Source of the DNA: Bacillus sp. ISL-51
GTDB taxonomy: Bacteria > Bacillota > Bacilli > Bacillales > Bacillaceae
Assembly: GCF_018613535.1 (NCBI RefSeq)
Contig: NZ_JAGGQB010000009.1
Coordinates: forward strand, 86,001 to 150,000
Direction of reading: 5' to 3'
Length of the DNA stretch: 64,000 nt
Below the pieces are notes generated by a model that saw only the letters and a program-made list of their open reading frames with translations, did no database searches and was not told the origin of the DNA. Shown piece by piece: positions 26,715 to 36,647 of this stretch (positions within the stretch are counted from its first letter, which is position 1; each line of letters starts with the position of its first letter). Position numbers and translations under genes: made by a program.

Positions 26715-28539
26715 CCCAATCATCCTCTTGCTCTTCTTTATATGGAAGAGTAAATGTAATCTTCGTTCCCTTTCCTTCTACACTGTCCGCCCAAATATCA
26801 CCGCCGTGCGCCTGAACCATTTCTTTGGCAATCGCAAGGCCAAGGCCGGTGCCGCCAAGCTTTCTCGTCCGGGCTTTGTCCACTCTGTAGAAGCGGTCAA
26901 AGACCTTTTCCACATCTTTTTTCGGAATGCCGATTCCTTCATCTTTTACGCTGATGTAAAGCAGCTCTTCTTTTTCATTTACATCAACTGAGAAGGTCAC
27001 ATGCCCGCCTTCCGGTGAGTATTTCAGCGCGTTTGAAATGATATTATCAAGAACCTGCGTTACTTTATCCTGATCAATTTCCACGTACAGATTTCTGTCC
27101 GGGAGCTCTCGGATAAACTCGACATGCTGTTCCTTCGTCATTTCAAAACGGTCAATGATCAATGACATAAAGCGGATCATATGAATCCACTCTCGATTAA
27201 ACTGATAATCCTTGCTGTCAAACTTAGAAAGCTGGAGCAGATCATTCACCAGCCTGATCATTCGCTCGGTTTCATTTTGGGTGACCATTAAGAAGCGCGG
27301 AGCAATATCTTTATTCTCCCAAGCGCCTTCAGCAAGCGCCTCTAAATAGCTCCGCATTGTCGTCAGCGGCGTCCGAAGCTCATGAGACACGTTGGCAACG
27401 AACTCTCTGCGCTCCCGATCCAGCTTTTCTTGTTCTGTAACATCATAAAGAACCGCGATTAACCCATCAATTTTTCCGTGCTCTCTCTGAATAACGGAGA
27501 AATTTACCCGCAGCACAGTTGTTTCATCATCACGTTCTATTTCCAGAAGCATTGAATCCTGCTGTTCTACTAAATCCTCAAAAGTGAAGTTCTCTTTTAT
27601 GCCTAATAAAGACGTAATCGGCATCTCTAAAGCCGTTTCACGTGAAACATTCAACAGCTCCAGTGCCGGGCTGTTTAAGAGAATAATAGCGCCGTTACGG
27701 TTCGTGGCTATGACTCCGTCCGTCATATATGCGATAACGGAAGAAAGCTTCCTTCTCTCACCTTCAGTCATTGCCTGCGCATCTTCAAGCTCTTTTGTCA
27801 GATGGTTGAATGTCGTTGCAAGCTGGCCGATTTCATCATGCCCGTATTTTCTGACCTTTCTGGAGAAGTTTCCTTTTGCCAGCTCCATAGCCTGCTTGCG
27901 CATGTCCGAAAGCGGATGGGTAATCGTCCGGGCGAGGAATATCCCCAGAAGAGCCGTCAGGACAAGGGCTAAGCCTGTTCCGGAAGCAAGAATCGAGTTA
28001 ACGGTCTTCATTTGGTTAAAGGTATCTTCCATACTGGCCACGACATAAATCGCACCGACGACTTCCTGATTCTCGGTGATGACCGGCTTTGCCGAAATCA
28101 GCACCCTGTTTTTGCTTTTAGGGTCATAGTATTTTTTTGAATAGGCCTGCTTTGTTGAGAAAATCCGTTTAAAAATCGGATCTGTCGTCTGTTTGCCTGC
28201 TATTTCTTCACCATAAGGCCTTGATGATCCGACAACCTCATAGCTTTTATCAACAAACGTAATCTCACGGATTTCATTGTTTTTCGTAAAATCATTTAAA
28301 ATACGCTTAACGTCATCCTTGATCACGGTGCTGTCATTGTCACCTTTATATTCCTGTTCAATATAATAGGAAAGGTTGTCAATCCGCTGATTTAACGATA
28401 ATTCATAGGACTTGAGAAGGGAATTCTCCACCTGTTTTACAAAATATACGCCGATGATCTGCATGGCAATGATAATGAGCAGCACATAAATCAGCGTGAT
28501 CTTAAACTGAATCGACCGAAAAAAACCAACCTTATTCAT
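26704..28539 (-). CDS. walK: essential sensor histidine kinase WalK (YycG)
   Basis: 611 residues, the usual length. TM1 (ITLIYVLLIIIAMQIIGVYF), extracytoplasmic PAS-like domain, TM2 (GTGLALVLTALLGIFLA), HAMP, cytoplasmic PAS, HisKA (VANVSHELRTPLTT) and HATPase_c (DNIISNALKYS, GGTGLGLAIA). It phosphorylates WalR to control autolysin genes and cell-wall turnover. It begins six bases after walR. Confidence 0.98.
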   Translation of the reverse strand: MNKVGFFRSIQFKITLIYVLLIIIAMQIIGVYFVKQVENSLLKSYELSLNQRIDNLSYYIEQEYKGDNDSTVIKDDVKRILNDFTKNNEIREITFVDKSYEVVGSSRPYGEEIAGKQTTDPIFKRIFSTKQAYSKKYYDPKSKNRVLISAKPVITENQEVVGAIYVVASMEDTFNQMKTVNSILASGTGLALVLTALLGIFLARTITHPLSDMRKQAMELAKGNFSRKVRKYGHDEIGQLATTFNHLTKELEDAQAMTEGERRKLSSVIAYMTDGVIATNRNGAIILLNSPALELLNVSRETALEMPITSLLGIKENFTFEDLVEQQDSMLLEIERDDETTVLRVNFSVIQREHGKIDGLIAVLYDVTEQEKLDRERREFVANVSHELRTPLTTMRSYLEALAEGAWENKDIAPRFLMVTQNETERMIRLVNDLLQLSKFDSKDYQFNREWIHMIRFMSLIIDRFEMTKEQHVEFIRELPDRNLYVEIDQDKVTQVLDNIISNALKYSPEGGHVTFSVDVNEKEELLYISVKDEGIGIPKKDVEKVFDRFYRVDKARTRKLGGTGLGLAIAKEMVQAHGGDIWADSVEGKGTKITFTLPYKEEQEDDWDEA

Positions 28540-28545
28540 CGTTGG

Positions 28546-29256
28546 TTAGTCCTGCTCAGGATTTCTCAAGTAATAACCGACACCGCGTCTCGTAACGATC
28601 CAGTTTGGATGGCTCGGATTATCCTCGATTTTCTCACGGAGGCGGCGCACCGTGACGTCTACCGTTCTCACATCACCGAAATAGTCATAGCCCCACACAG
28701 TTTGAAGCAGGTGCTCGCGGGTCATGACTTGGCCGATATGTTTGGCTAAGTAATGAAGCAGCTCAAACTCACGGTGTGTCAGCTCGATTGTTTCTTCTCT
28801 TTTTGATACGACATACGCATCAGGGAAGATCACGAGGGAACCGATATGAATGTCATTAGAAGCCGACTCCTCCTCTGCGGGCGCAACTGTGAGCTGGCGT
28901 CGCAGATTCGCTTTGACGCGGGCCAGAAGCTCACGGGTGCTGAACGGTTTTGTGACATAGTCATCCGCTCCGATTTCAAGGCCGATGACCTTGTCAATCT
29001 CTGAGTCTTTGGCCGTCAGCATAATAATCGGCATATCATATTTTTTCCGGACTTCCCGGCATACTTCAACCCCGTCTTTATTCGGAAGCATAATATCTAA
29101 AAGAATTAAATCAGGCTGAAGCTCCTCCACCATTTCCACGGCTTCGTTTCCGTCATACGCACAATGCACGTCATAGCCTTCTTTTCTTAAATTAAACTCT
29201 AATATATCTGCAATCGGTTTTTCATCATCGACTACAAGGATCTTTTTATCCATCAT
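28546..29256 (-). CDS. walR: essential response regulator WalR (YycF)
   Basis: 236 residues from the first ATG (29256), which lies nine bases after AGGAGG; a second ATG follows at 29253, the start used for 168. Receiver domain ([13 protein letters not shown]) with Asp in [13 protein letters not shown] and OmpR-type winged helix ([18 protein letters not shown]). It controls cell-wall hydrolase genes and leads the walRKHIJ-htrC operon. A TATAAT at 29353-29348 on the minus strand could be its -10 box. Confidence 0.98.
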   Translation of the reverse strand: MMDKKILVVDDEKPIADILEFNLRKEGYDVHCAYDGNEAVEMVEELQPDLILLDIMLPNKDGVEVCREVRKKYDMPIIMLTAKDSEIDKVIGLEIGADDYVTKPFSTRELLARVKANLRRQLTVAPAEEESASNDIHIGSLVIFPDAYVVSKREETIELTHREFELLHYLAKHIGQVMTREHLLQTVWGYDYFGDVRTVDVTVRRLREKIEDNPSHPNWIVTRRGVGYYLRNPEQD

Positions 29257-29553
29257 CTTGATTTTCCTCCTGCCAGAATGACTTCATCTTATCTATTGAT
29301 GTTTCATGCTAATCATAAAACGGACCGCTGAAAAACGTTCCCTGTCTATTATAACGGTTTCAGGTCAAAAGATAAAAAAATTAAAGAGAACAGCGCAAAA
29401 ACGTATTGAACTGCCATTCTTTTGTCATGTTTTTTATGTTCTTTTAAAAAATTTTATTTCTTTGAAACCTCACCAAAAAGACTTCCGTCTAGTGTTTGAC
29501 GTCTTCTTCTTGGGCCGGCTGAAAAGCCGGCTCTCCCTTTTTTTATATACAAA
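29257..29553. other. region between walR and the tRNA operon
   Basis: No gene. It holds the presumed walR promoter (minus-strand TATAAT 29353-29348) and, at about 29513-29543, a GCCGGC/GCCGGC hairpin followed on the plus strand by a T run. Confidence 0.5.
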
Positions 29554-29584
29554 GAAAAAAACGCACCTACTATTGCAGATGCGT
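29554..29584 (-). terminator. terminator of the tRNA operon
   Basis: On the minus strand ACGCATCT and AGGTGCGT arms (one G-T pair), then TTTTTTCTTT. Confidence 0.8.
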
Positions 29585-29593
29585 TTGGGTAAG

Positions 29594-29666
<73 letters not shown>

Positions 29667-29705
29667 AGATGTTTCTTTTTCTATACTATATAAAGTAAAG
29701 TAAAA

Positions 29706-29782
29706 TGGCGGTCCGGACGGGACTCGAACCCGCGACCTCCTGCGTGACAGGCAGGCATTCTAACCAACTGAACTACCGGACC
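29706..29782 (-). tRNA. tRNA-Asp (GTC)
   Basis: 77 bases including an encoded CCA; acceptor GGTCCGG/CCGGACC, anticodon GTC, T-arm GCGGGTTCGAGTCCCGT. Confidence 0.97.
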
Positions 29783-29865
29783 TTACAGTAATTTGTCCGG
29801 AGCGCTGTATCGTGGCAGCCCTCCGAGACAAATAAGGAGTTAGCAATAACGCTAAAGTAAATCAA

Positions 29866-29937
29866 TGACCCGTACGGGATTCGAACCCGTGTTACCGCCG
29901 TGAAAGGGCGGTGTCTTAACCGCTTGACCAACGGGCC
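29866..29937 (-). tRNA. tRNA-Glu (TTC)
   Basis: 72 bases; acceptor GGCCCGT/ACGGGTC, anticodon TTC in CCCTTTCACGG, T-arm CGGGTTCGAATCCCG. CCA is not encoded. Confidence 0.97.
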
Positions 29938-29946
29938 ATAACAAAA

Positions 29947-30022
29947 TGGTGAGCCATGAAGGACTCGAACCTTCGACCCTCTGATTAAAAGTCAGATGCT
30001 CTACCAACTGAGCTAATGGCTC
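29947..30022 (-). tRNA. tRNA-Lys (TTT)
   Basis: 76 bases including an encoded CCA; acceptor GAGCCAT/ATGGCTC, anticodon TTT in GACTTTTAATC. First of the Lys-Glu-Asp-Phe cluster between purA and walR, as in 168. Confidence 0.97.
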
Positions 30023-30181
30023 TTGATGTGTCGGATTATGTATCATAGAGCATTCAGACAAATCATTTCATTGCGGTACTCTATTGAAGCTGTTCCGTAA
30101 CAACGAGATTTATAATATCATAGAACATTCGAAAGTGGCAATAACTTTTTTAAAAAATATCTATTATTTTTTTCCTGGATC

Positions 30182-30212
30182 AAAAAACAAGCCTCCTTGA
30201 TCGGAGGCTTGT
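30182..30212 (-). terminator. purA terminator
   Basis: ACAAGCCTCC and GGAGGCTTGT arms with a six-base loop and a T run on the minus strand. Confidence 0.9.
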
Positions 30213-30225
30213 CTGCTTCATCACC

Positions 30226-31600
<1,375 letters not shown>

Positions 31601-31604
31601 TCGT

Positions 31605-31648
31605 AAATCCGAACATTAAAATCTTATCATTCTATATTTGTTCGCCTT
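31605..31648. promoter_or_regulatory. PurR-binding PurBox pair upstream of purA
   Basis: CCGAACATT (31609-31617) and an inverted TTTGTTCG (31637-31644), with 25 bases between the CGAAC cores. This fits the inverted PurBoxes bound by PurR, placed just upstream of the -35 box. Confidence 0.65.
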
Positions 31649-31754
31649 AACCTTAATTAAAAGCGTTTTCTCTTTAAATTGTTATCTATTACCCCTGAAA
31701 CTTTCACGCTTTACCAAGAGAAAGAACCCGGAATCCCTGGTTCAAAGAAAACTC

Positions 31755-32168
31755 TTAGATTCCGCTCGTATTCATCAGAACGATCCGCCAGCCGTCAGGA
31801 TCTTCTATCGTCACGCCTTTTTCCTTCCAATACGGATTCTCCGGTTCTTTCTCCTTAAACCCCATCTGCTTCAATTTCGTGCTGATGCGAATGACCTCCT
31901 GTTGGTGCGGCATGTAAAAAACAAGCAAGCTGTCACCGTGCGGGACGGGTGCCGGGGCGGATGCATCCGTTTCTTCCGTAAATTCTAAATGGTATTGCGT
32001 ACCGGGCATCCCGAACATCACGCCGCTGTATCCGTTATGTTCGGAGAATTCGCCGACTCTTTTCAGCCCGAGGCCTTCTTCATAAAACCTGGTGATTTCA
32101 TTGAGCTGTCCGGTCGGCCGCGCCACCCGGATTTGTGCAGCTTGAAATTGCGGAAATGTAATAGTCAT
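31755..32168 (-). CDS. yycE: VOC/glyoxalase-fold protein YycE
   Basis: 137 residues from the ATG at 32168 (MTITFPQFQAAQIRVARPTG) behind AAGGAGG. Two beta-alpha-beta-beta-beta units of the vicinal-oxygen-chelate fold are visible: RVARPTGQLNEITRFYEEGLGL, and the C-terminal WKEKGVTIEDPDGWRIVL. Enzymatic activity is unknown. Lies between purA and dnaC as in 168. Confidence 0.8.
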   Translation of the reverse strand: MTITFPQFQAAQIRVARPTGQLNEITRFYEEGLGLKRVGEFSEHNGYSGVMFGMPGTQYHLEFTEETDASAPAPVPHGDSLLVFYMPHQQEVIRISTKLKQMGFKEKEPENPYWKEKGVTIEDPDGWRIVLMNTSGI

Positions 32169-32259
32169 ATCATATCGCTCCTCCTTTTCTTTCATTATAT
32201 AAAAACGCTTTCATTTTTTCGCCTGCCAGACGAACGGCAATTCCTCATTCTTTCGAATG

Positions 32260-32290
32260 AAAAAAGCCTCAAGACATAACTTGAGGCTTT
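32260..32290 (-). terminator. dnaC terminator
   Basis: AAAGCCTCAAG and CTTGAGGCTTT arms around six bases, with a T run on the minus strand; it overlaps the dnaC stop codon. Confidence 0.9.
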
Positions 32291-33662
32291 ACGCACCTGC
32301 CGGAACACCGCCGTCGTCAAAGCGCCGTTCCAGGTTAACGAATTTATTGTATTCCTTCACAAATGCCAGTGAGACGGTGCCCACCGGGCCGTTACGCTGT
32401 TTGGCAATAATGATTTCGATAATGTTTTTGTTTTCGGATTCTTTATCATAGTAGTCATCACGGTACAGGAATGCGACGATATCGGCATCCTGCTCGATAC
32501 TTCCCGATTCACGGATGTCTGACATCATCGGGCGTTTATCCTGACGCTGCTCAACACCGCGGGAGAGCTGAGACAGGGCGATGACCGGCACCTCAAGTTC
32601 CCTTGCCAGCGATTTTAGCGCCCTGGAAATTTCCGATACCTCTTGCTGGCGGTTGTCGCTTGAACGCCCGCTTCCCTGAATGAGCTGCAAGTAGTCAATC
32701 AAAATCATGCCCAAACCGTTTTCCTGCTTCAGTCTCCGGCATTTTGAGCGTATTTCGCTGACACGGATGCCTGGGGTGTCGTCAATAAAGATACCGCTGT
32801 TTGACAGGCTTCCCATAGCCATCGTCAGCTTGCCCCAATCCTCTTCCGTCAGATTACCCGTTCTGAGGTTTTGGGCGTTAATATTTCCCTCAGCGCAAAG
32901 CATACGCATAACAAGCTGCTCAGCGCCCATCTCAAGACTGAAAATCGCGACGCTTTCATCCGTTTTGGTGGCGACGTTTTGCGCAATGTTTAAGGCAAAC
33001 GCGGTCTTCCCCACAGAAGGACGGGCCGCGACGATGATTAAATCGTTCCGCTGGAAACCCGCCGTCATCCGGTCAAGCTCAATAAAGCCCGTCGGAATCC
33101 CGGTAATATCACCTTTCCGATTATGAAGCTGCTCGATATTATCGTATGTTTGAACTAAGACGTCTTTAATATTTTGAAAGGCGCCCGAATTTTTTCGCTG
33201 CGCGACTTCCATAATCGTTTTTTCCGCGTCGCTTAATAAATCCTCGACTTCATCCTCGCGCGTATACCCATCCTGGGCAATTGTTGTGGCGGTTCTGATT
33301 AAACGGCGGAGAATCGATTTTTCCTCTACGATTTTCGCGTAGTATTCTATATTAGCCGCTGTCGGAACCGAATTTGCGATGTCCGTAAGGTAAGAGACGC
33401 CCCCCACCTCTTCTAATAAATCGGTATTCGCAAGCTCTGACGTCACCGTCACCAAATCCACCGGTTCGCCGCGGTCTCCAAGCACCAGCATGGCATTGTA
33501 AATTTTTTGGTGTGACATTCTGTAGAAATCATCTGGAATCAACACTTCAGAAGCCAGTGTTAACGCAGACGGCTGTAAAAAAACAGCACCTAACACGGCC
33601 TGTTCGGCTTCTATATTTTGCGGCGGCAGCCGATCATTCAGAAGGTCTGTCATGCTAAGCAC
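32289..33662 (-). CDS. dnaC: replicative DNA helicase DnaC (DnaB-type)
   Basis: 457 codons from a GTG at 33662 that lies a good distance after AAGGAG; the ATG at 33653 gives the 454-residue form known from 168 (MTDLLNDRLPPQNIEAEQ). DnaB N-terminal domain, then a RecA-like core with Walker A ARPSVGKT, Walker B MILIDYLQLI and the arginine-finger region QLSRGVEQR. It unwinds DNA at the replication fork as a hexamer. Confidence 0.98.
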   Translation of the reverse strand: MLSMTDLLNDRLPPQNIEAEQAVLGAVFLQPSALTLASEVLIPDDFYRMSHQKIYNAMLVLGDRGEPVDLVTVTSELANTDLLEEVGGVSYLTDIANSVPTAANIEYYAKIVEEKSILRRLIRTATTIAQDGYTREDEVEDLLSDAEKTIMEVAQRKNSGAFQNIKDVLVQTYDNIEQLHNRKGDITGIPTGFIELDRMTAGFQRNDLIIVAARPSVGKTAFALNIAQNVATKTDESVAIFSLEMGAEQLVMRMLCAEGNINAQNLRTGNLTEEDWGKLTMAMGSLSNSGIFIDDTPGIRVSEIRSKCRRLKQENGLGMILIDYLQLIQGSGRSSDNRQQEVSEISRALKSLARELEVPVIALSQLSRGVEQRQDKRPMMSDIRESGSIEQDADIVAFLYRDDYYDKESENKNIIEIIIAKQRNGPVGTVSLAFVKEYNKFVNLERRFDDGGVPAGA

Positions 33663-33826
33663 CGTCCTCTCCTTAAAAAATATCCAAACTCCATTTTACC
33701 ATTTCTCAAGAAAAAAAATAGAATTATCTCGTTTTCCCTGTTTTTGTCAGGCCAACTGTTTATGTGTTTCACTGTCCCAACTGCCGGGAAACAAATGAGT
33801 AATCAGAAAAATAGGAGGTCAGAAGG

Positions 33827-34024
33827 ATGAAAACGTATGCGGTGACACCCAGTATTGATGCGGACGGCTGGTTTGTAAAGGCAGAAAATGTGGCGCCGAC
33901 GGCTTTATATACGTCAAAAGACGCCGCTATTGAGAAAGCCGAGCAGACGGCAAAAGAAAACAGCCCGTCTAGGCTTGTCATTTTTGATCAGCATAAAAAC
34001 ATACAAGAAGAACGGACGTTTTAA
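33827..34024 (+). CDS. yycD: YycD, DUF2188 small protein
   Basis: 65 residues, ATG after AGGAGGTCAGAAGG. The sequence has the DUF2188 pattern: GWFVKAENVAPTALYTSKDAAIEKAEQTAKE then RLVIFDQHKNIQEER, a beta-alpha-beta fold. Function unknown. Divergent from dnaC. Confidence 0.85.
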   Translation: MKTYAVTPSIDADGWFVKAENVAPTALYTSKDAAIEKAEQTAKENSPSRLVIFDQHKNIQEERTF

Positions 34025-34055
34025 GAAAAGCCTTCGCCCCGCGAGGGCTTTTCTT
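34023..34055. terminator. bidirectional terminator between yycD and the 69-residue gene
   Basis: AAGAAAAGCC and GGCTTTTCTT arms around a GC-rich loop. Confidence 0.8.
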
Positions 34056-34263
34056 ATTCCTTGAAACGAATATGCAAAACCGTTTGCGCCATGAGATCGG
34101 CCGTTTTTTGATAAAGATCCCATTCTTCATAGGCGGCAAACGCCTTCATCATTTCCTGCAATGTCTGTTTCAGCATGATAAATTCGTCTAACGTGCGCAG
34201 TTCTGCGGCTTTTTTTTGATAGTCAGCCAGCTTTTGCTGTAATAACAGTAATGGCGATTGCAT
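34054..34263 (-). CDS. 69-residue coiled-coil-like hypothetical protein
   Basis: ATG at 34263 follows GGGGGAGGTTTCAC, a strong ribosome site. The product is highly helical (LLLLQQKLADYQKKAAELR, then KQTLQEMMKAFAAYEEW) with heptad-like leucines. I do not recognise a family. Divergent from yycC and convergent with yycD. Confidence 0.65.
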   Translation of the reverse strand: MQSPLLLLQQKLADYQKKAAELRTLDEFIMLKQTLQEMMKAFAAYEEWDLYQKTADLMAQTVLHIRFKE

Positions 34264-34383
34264 GTGAAACCTCCCCCATTTAAGTTATAAAGCCCTGCTG
34301 TATAAACCTCCATTCCTTTGTCATATCCTCTTACGATTGATTTCTGATTTTAGTACAATGGAGAAACGGAAGGAGTGATATCC

Positions 34384-34527
34384 ATGAAACCGCTGCAAAT
34401 TTCCGCCGATACGGCTCAAAAGCTTGCAGAATCATTGAATCTGCCGCTTGAGCAGATCATGCACATGCCTCAGCACATTCTTCTTGCTAAATTAGCTGAA
34501 ATCCAAAAAGAGAATGATAACAATTAA
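34384..34527 (+). CDS. yycC: YycC-family small protein
   Basis: 47 residues, ATG after AAGGAGTGATATCC. The sequence KPLQISADTAQKLAESLNLP and LEQIMHMPQHILLAKLAEI matches the short YycC-like family. Function unknown; a strong terminator follows. Confidence 0.8.
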   Translation: MKPLQISADTAQKLAESLNLPLEQIMHMPQHILLAKLAEIQKENDNN

Positions 34528-34553
34528 GGCTGCTCTCACATATATATGTGCGG

Positions 34554-34586
34554 GAGGCGGAAGCAATGGCTTTCCGCCTCTTTTTT
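34554..34586 (+). terminator. yycC terminator
   Basis: GAGGCGGAAGC and GCTTTCCGCCTC arms, then TTTTTT. Confidence 0.9.
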
Positions 34587-34690
34587 GCATGGAGAAAATT
34601 CTGGTAAAACGTCCTTTGAATCGTTATCGTTTATTCATGACATTTTCATATTTGTTTTTTTACAATGGGGTCACAAAAGAGGTGAAAACA

Positions 34691-34780
34691 TTGAAAATAA
34701 AACGAATAGACACAGTCGGCTTTTTGAATATGTACGGCATTTGGCAGGATGATGCCGCCTCCCAACCTGCTCATGAGTGA
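34691..34780 (+). CDS. 29-residue ORF coupled to the next frame
   Basis: TTG at 34691 follows AAAGAGGTGAAAACA; the product starts MKIKRIDTVGFLNMYGIWQD. Its TGA overlaps the GTG of the following frame (GTGA), a typical coupling arrangement. No family recognised; it may be the start of the decayed regulator locus. Confidence 0.4.
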   Translation: MKIKRIDTVGFLNMYGIWQDDAASQPAHE

Positions 34781-35240
34781 AGCAAATGTACGCTTATTCA
34801 CCGCCAGATAATTATTTTACAGCTATAAAAAAGGGTGCTCATCCTTCACAACAAATCGGCTTCCTGCCTCAGTACAAACACCTTGTTCAGCAAAATGCTG
34901 AAAACGAATCGCCGAAAAGACAATTCTCCCTCGTTTCCCCGCCGGAGCAAAAAAAAAGAAGCAAGGTCAACCGGCAGATCAGAGATGGGCTGATGACGGA
35001 ATCGGCGCACGGTTGTCCGCACAGTGGAAAAACGTTTCTGAAAATATGATTTATACCATCCATCAGGCATATGATTCCGGCTTCACATTCGACGAAATCG
35101 CCCGGAGGCTGCGGTATAACCCGAATTATTTAAGCAGCATGTTCATTGCGGGAAAAATTGACATATAAGAACCCGAAAATTTATCAGTCATTCAAAAAAC
35201 GCAAAGGCATCACACCCGGAAAATACTGTGAAAGAACCCG
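34777..35240 (+). pseudogene. broken AraC-type regulator with an A9 run
   Basis: The GTG frame at 34777 runs to a run of nine A (34949-34957), after which it ends at 35047-35049. Reading across the run with one more A joins it to a frame coding WADDGIGARLSAQW, then FTFDEIARRLRYNPNYLSSMF, the second helix-turn-helix of AraC-family regulators. That frame ends at TAA 35166-35168, and the family C-terminal motif FKKRKGITPGKY reappears in a third frame at about 35191-35225. At least two lesions therefore separate it from an intact regulator. It sits beside the glycosyltransferase cluster and could once have controlled it. Confidence 0.6.
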
Positions 35241-35327
35241 CCGGGGACATTTCAGTCGATGGAATGGACGGGTTAGACAAATCTAAAGATCCCCATCTTC
35301 ATCACTCTCTAAAAGATCCGATCCTTT

Positions 35328-36620
35328 TTATAGAAATGAATGATAGACACTGTGTATTCCTGAGACCATGACATCCTGCCGCAGATACTGCGCGGCATAT
35401 GAGTGTGCTTCTTTTCCGAGCCGTTCTCTGAGAGACTTATTCGTAATCAATAATACGAGAGCATCAGCAAGCTCGCGACTATTTCCAGGCTGACAAATAA
35501 GTCCTGTTTTCTCATGCCGGATCATTTCAGGTATTCCCCCGCAGTCAGAGGTGATAATGGCTTTTCCGGAAAACATAGCCTCGATGATCGCTACGGGAAA
35601 ATTATCGTTTAGCGTGGGCAGGGCGAAAATAGATGATTCAGCCAAAAGCGCTGGCACATCATGCCGTTTTCCGAAGAAAACCACACTGGAAAGACCAAGT
35701 TTTTGCTTCTTCTCTTCCAAAATCTTCCGCATGTTTCCGTCTCCGATTATCCATATTTCAACCCCGGACAAATGCTGCCGAATTTGTCCGAGGGCGTCCA
35801 GCAGCACGTCATGTCCTTTTCGCTCTGTCAGACGGGAAACACACGTAATCACAAGCTTTTCAGCACTTTTTTGCTGCGGTGCGGTCTGAAATTGAATACC
35901 GGTATAAACCGTTTTCAGCTGGGTCTCCTTTGCGCCGTAATCCGTTAAAGGCGCATGAAAGGAATCGCTGATAGTAATGATTTTGTCCGATGCCCGAATA
36001 CCCTGTCTTTCTATTTCGCTGAAGTATGCCTCTTCAAGTGAACCCTTTTGTATTTTATGGAACTTTATCCGGCTTTTAGTAAAATGTCCGTGAGGCGTAA
36101 AAAAGAGCGGCCGCCGATACGTCTGATTGAGGTATCCCATCAAAAATACCGCAAATAAATCCTGCGCGTGAAACAAATCATATTGTTCTAAACCCTTTTC
36201 ATTCAAAAATCTCTGAAACACAAGTAAATAGCTAAGGTTTTTCACAATTTTTTCGTTTGCGGCACCGTATCTGCCAAAAAGAAACGCCCTGATATCATCA
36301 GCGGCCCGCGGGATATCTTCCTGAAAAAAAGATGGCGGCATTTGGAGCGGCGAGATGACATCTGCCCGATGACCGATGCGATCAAAACCTGTCTTAACTG
36401 ACGCAATATAACTCGCTAATCCACCGACATTTGGATAACGGAGAAAGGTCACGTACAAAATACGCAATGGCTTTTTTCTTTTGGAAGAGCTCTTTCTTTC
36501 CACACCAAATGACCGCAGTGTTTCTTGTTCATTTTGATGTTCGATACCATAAAATTGATCCATTACGCGCAATAATGTGAGAGGCACCAGACTGTTTGAC
36601 TTTCCAATCTCATCTCTCAA
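35328..36620 (-). CDS. GT4-family glycosyltransferase
   Basis: 430 residues, TTG start behind GGGGGAGCG. Residues about 50 onward form a GT-B fold: LRILYVTFLRYPNVGGLASY (N-terminal domain), HAQDLFAVFLMGYLNQ, and the C-terminal GT4 donor site RLTERKGHDVLLDAL...FALPTLNDNFPVAIIEAMFSGKAIITSDCGGIPEM with the EX7E motif. A short extension (MDQFYGIEHQNEQETL) is shared with the paralogue at 38873. Last gene of the cluster, 27 bases after the kinase-like gene. Donor and acceptor sugars unknown. Confidence 0.9.
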   Translation of the reverse strand: MRDEIGKSNSLVPLTLLRVMDQFYGIEHQNEQETLRSFGVERKSSSKRKKPLRILYVTFLRYPNVGGLASYIASVKTGFDRIGHRADVISPLQMPPSFFQEDIPRAADDIRAFLFGRYGAANEKIVKNLSYLLVFQRFLNEKGLEQYDLFHAQDLFAVFLMGYLNQTYRRPLFFTPHGHFTKSRIKFHKIQKGSLEEAYFSEIERQGIRASDKIITISDSFHAPLTDYGAKETQLKTVYTGIQFQTAPQQKSAEKLVITCVSRLTERKGHDVLLDALGQIRQHLSGVEIWIIGDGNMRKILEEKKQKLGLSSVVFFGKRHDVPALLAESSIFALPTLNDNFPVAIIEAMFSGKAIITSDCGGIPEMIRHEKTGLICQPGNSRELADALVLLITNKSLRERLGKEAHSYAAQYLRQDVMVSGIHSVYHSFL

Positions 36621-36647
36621 AAACTCGCTCCCCCTCTCTCTGTAAAC

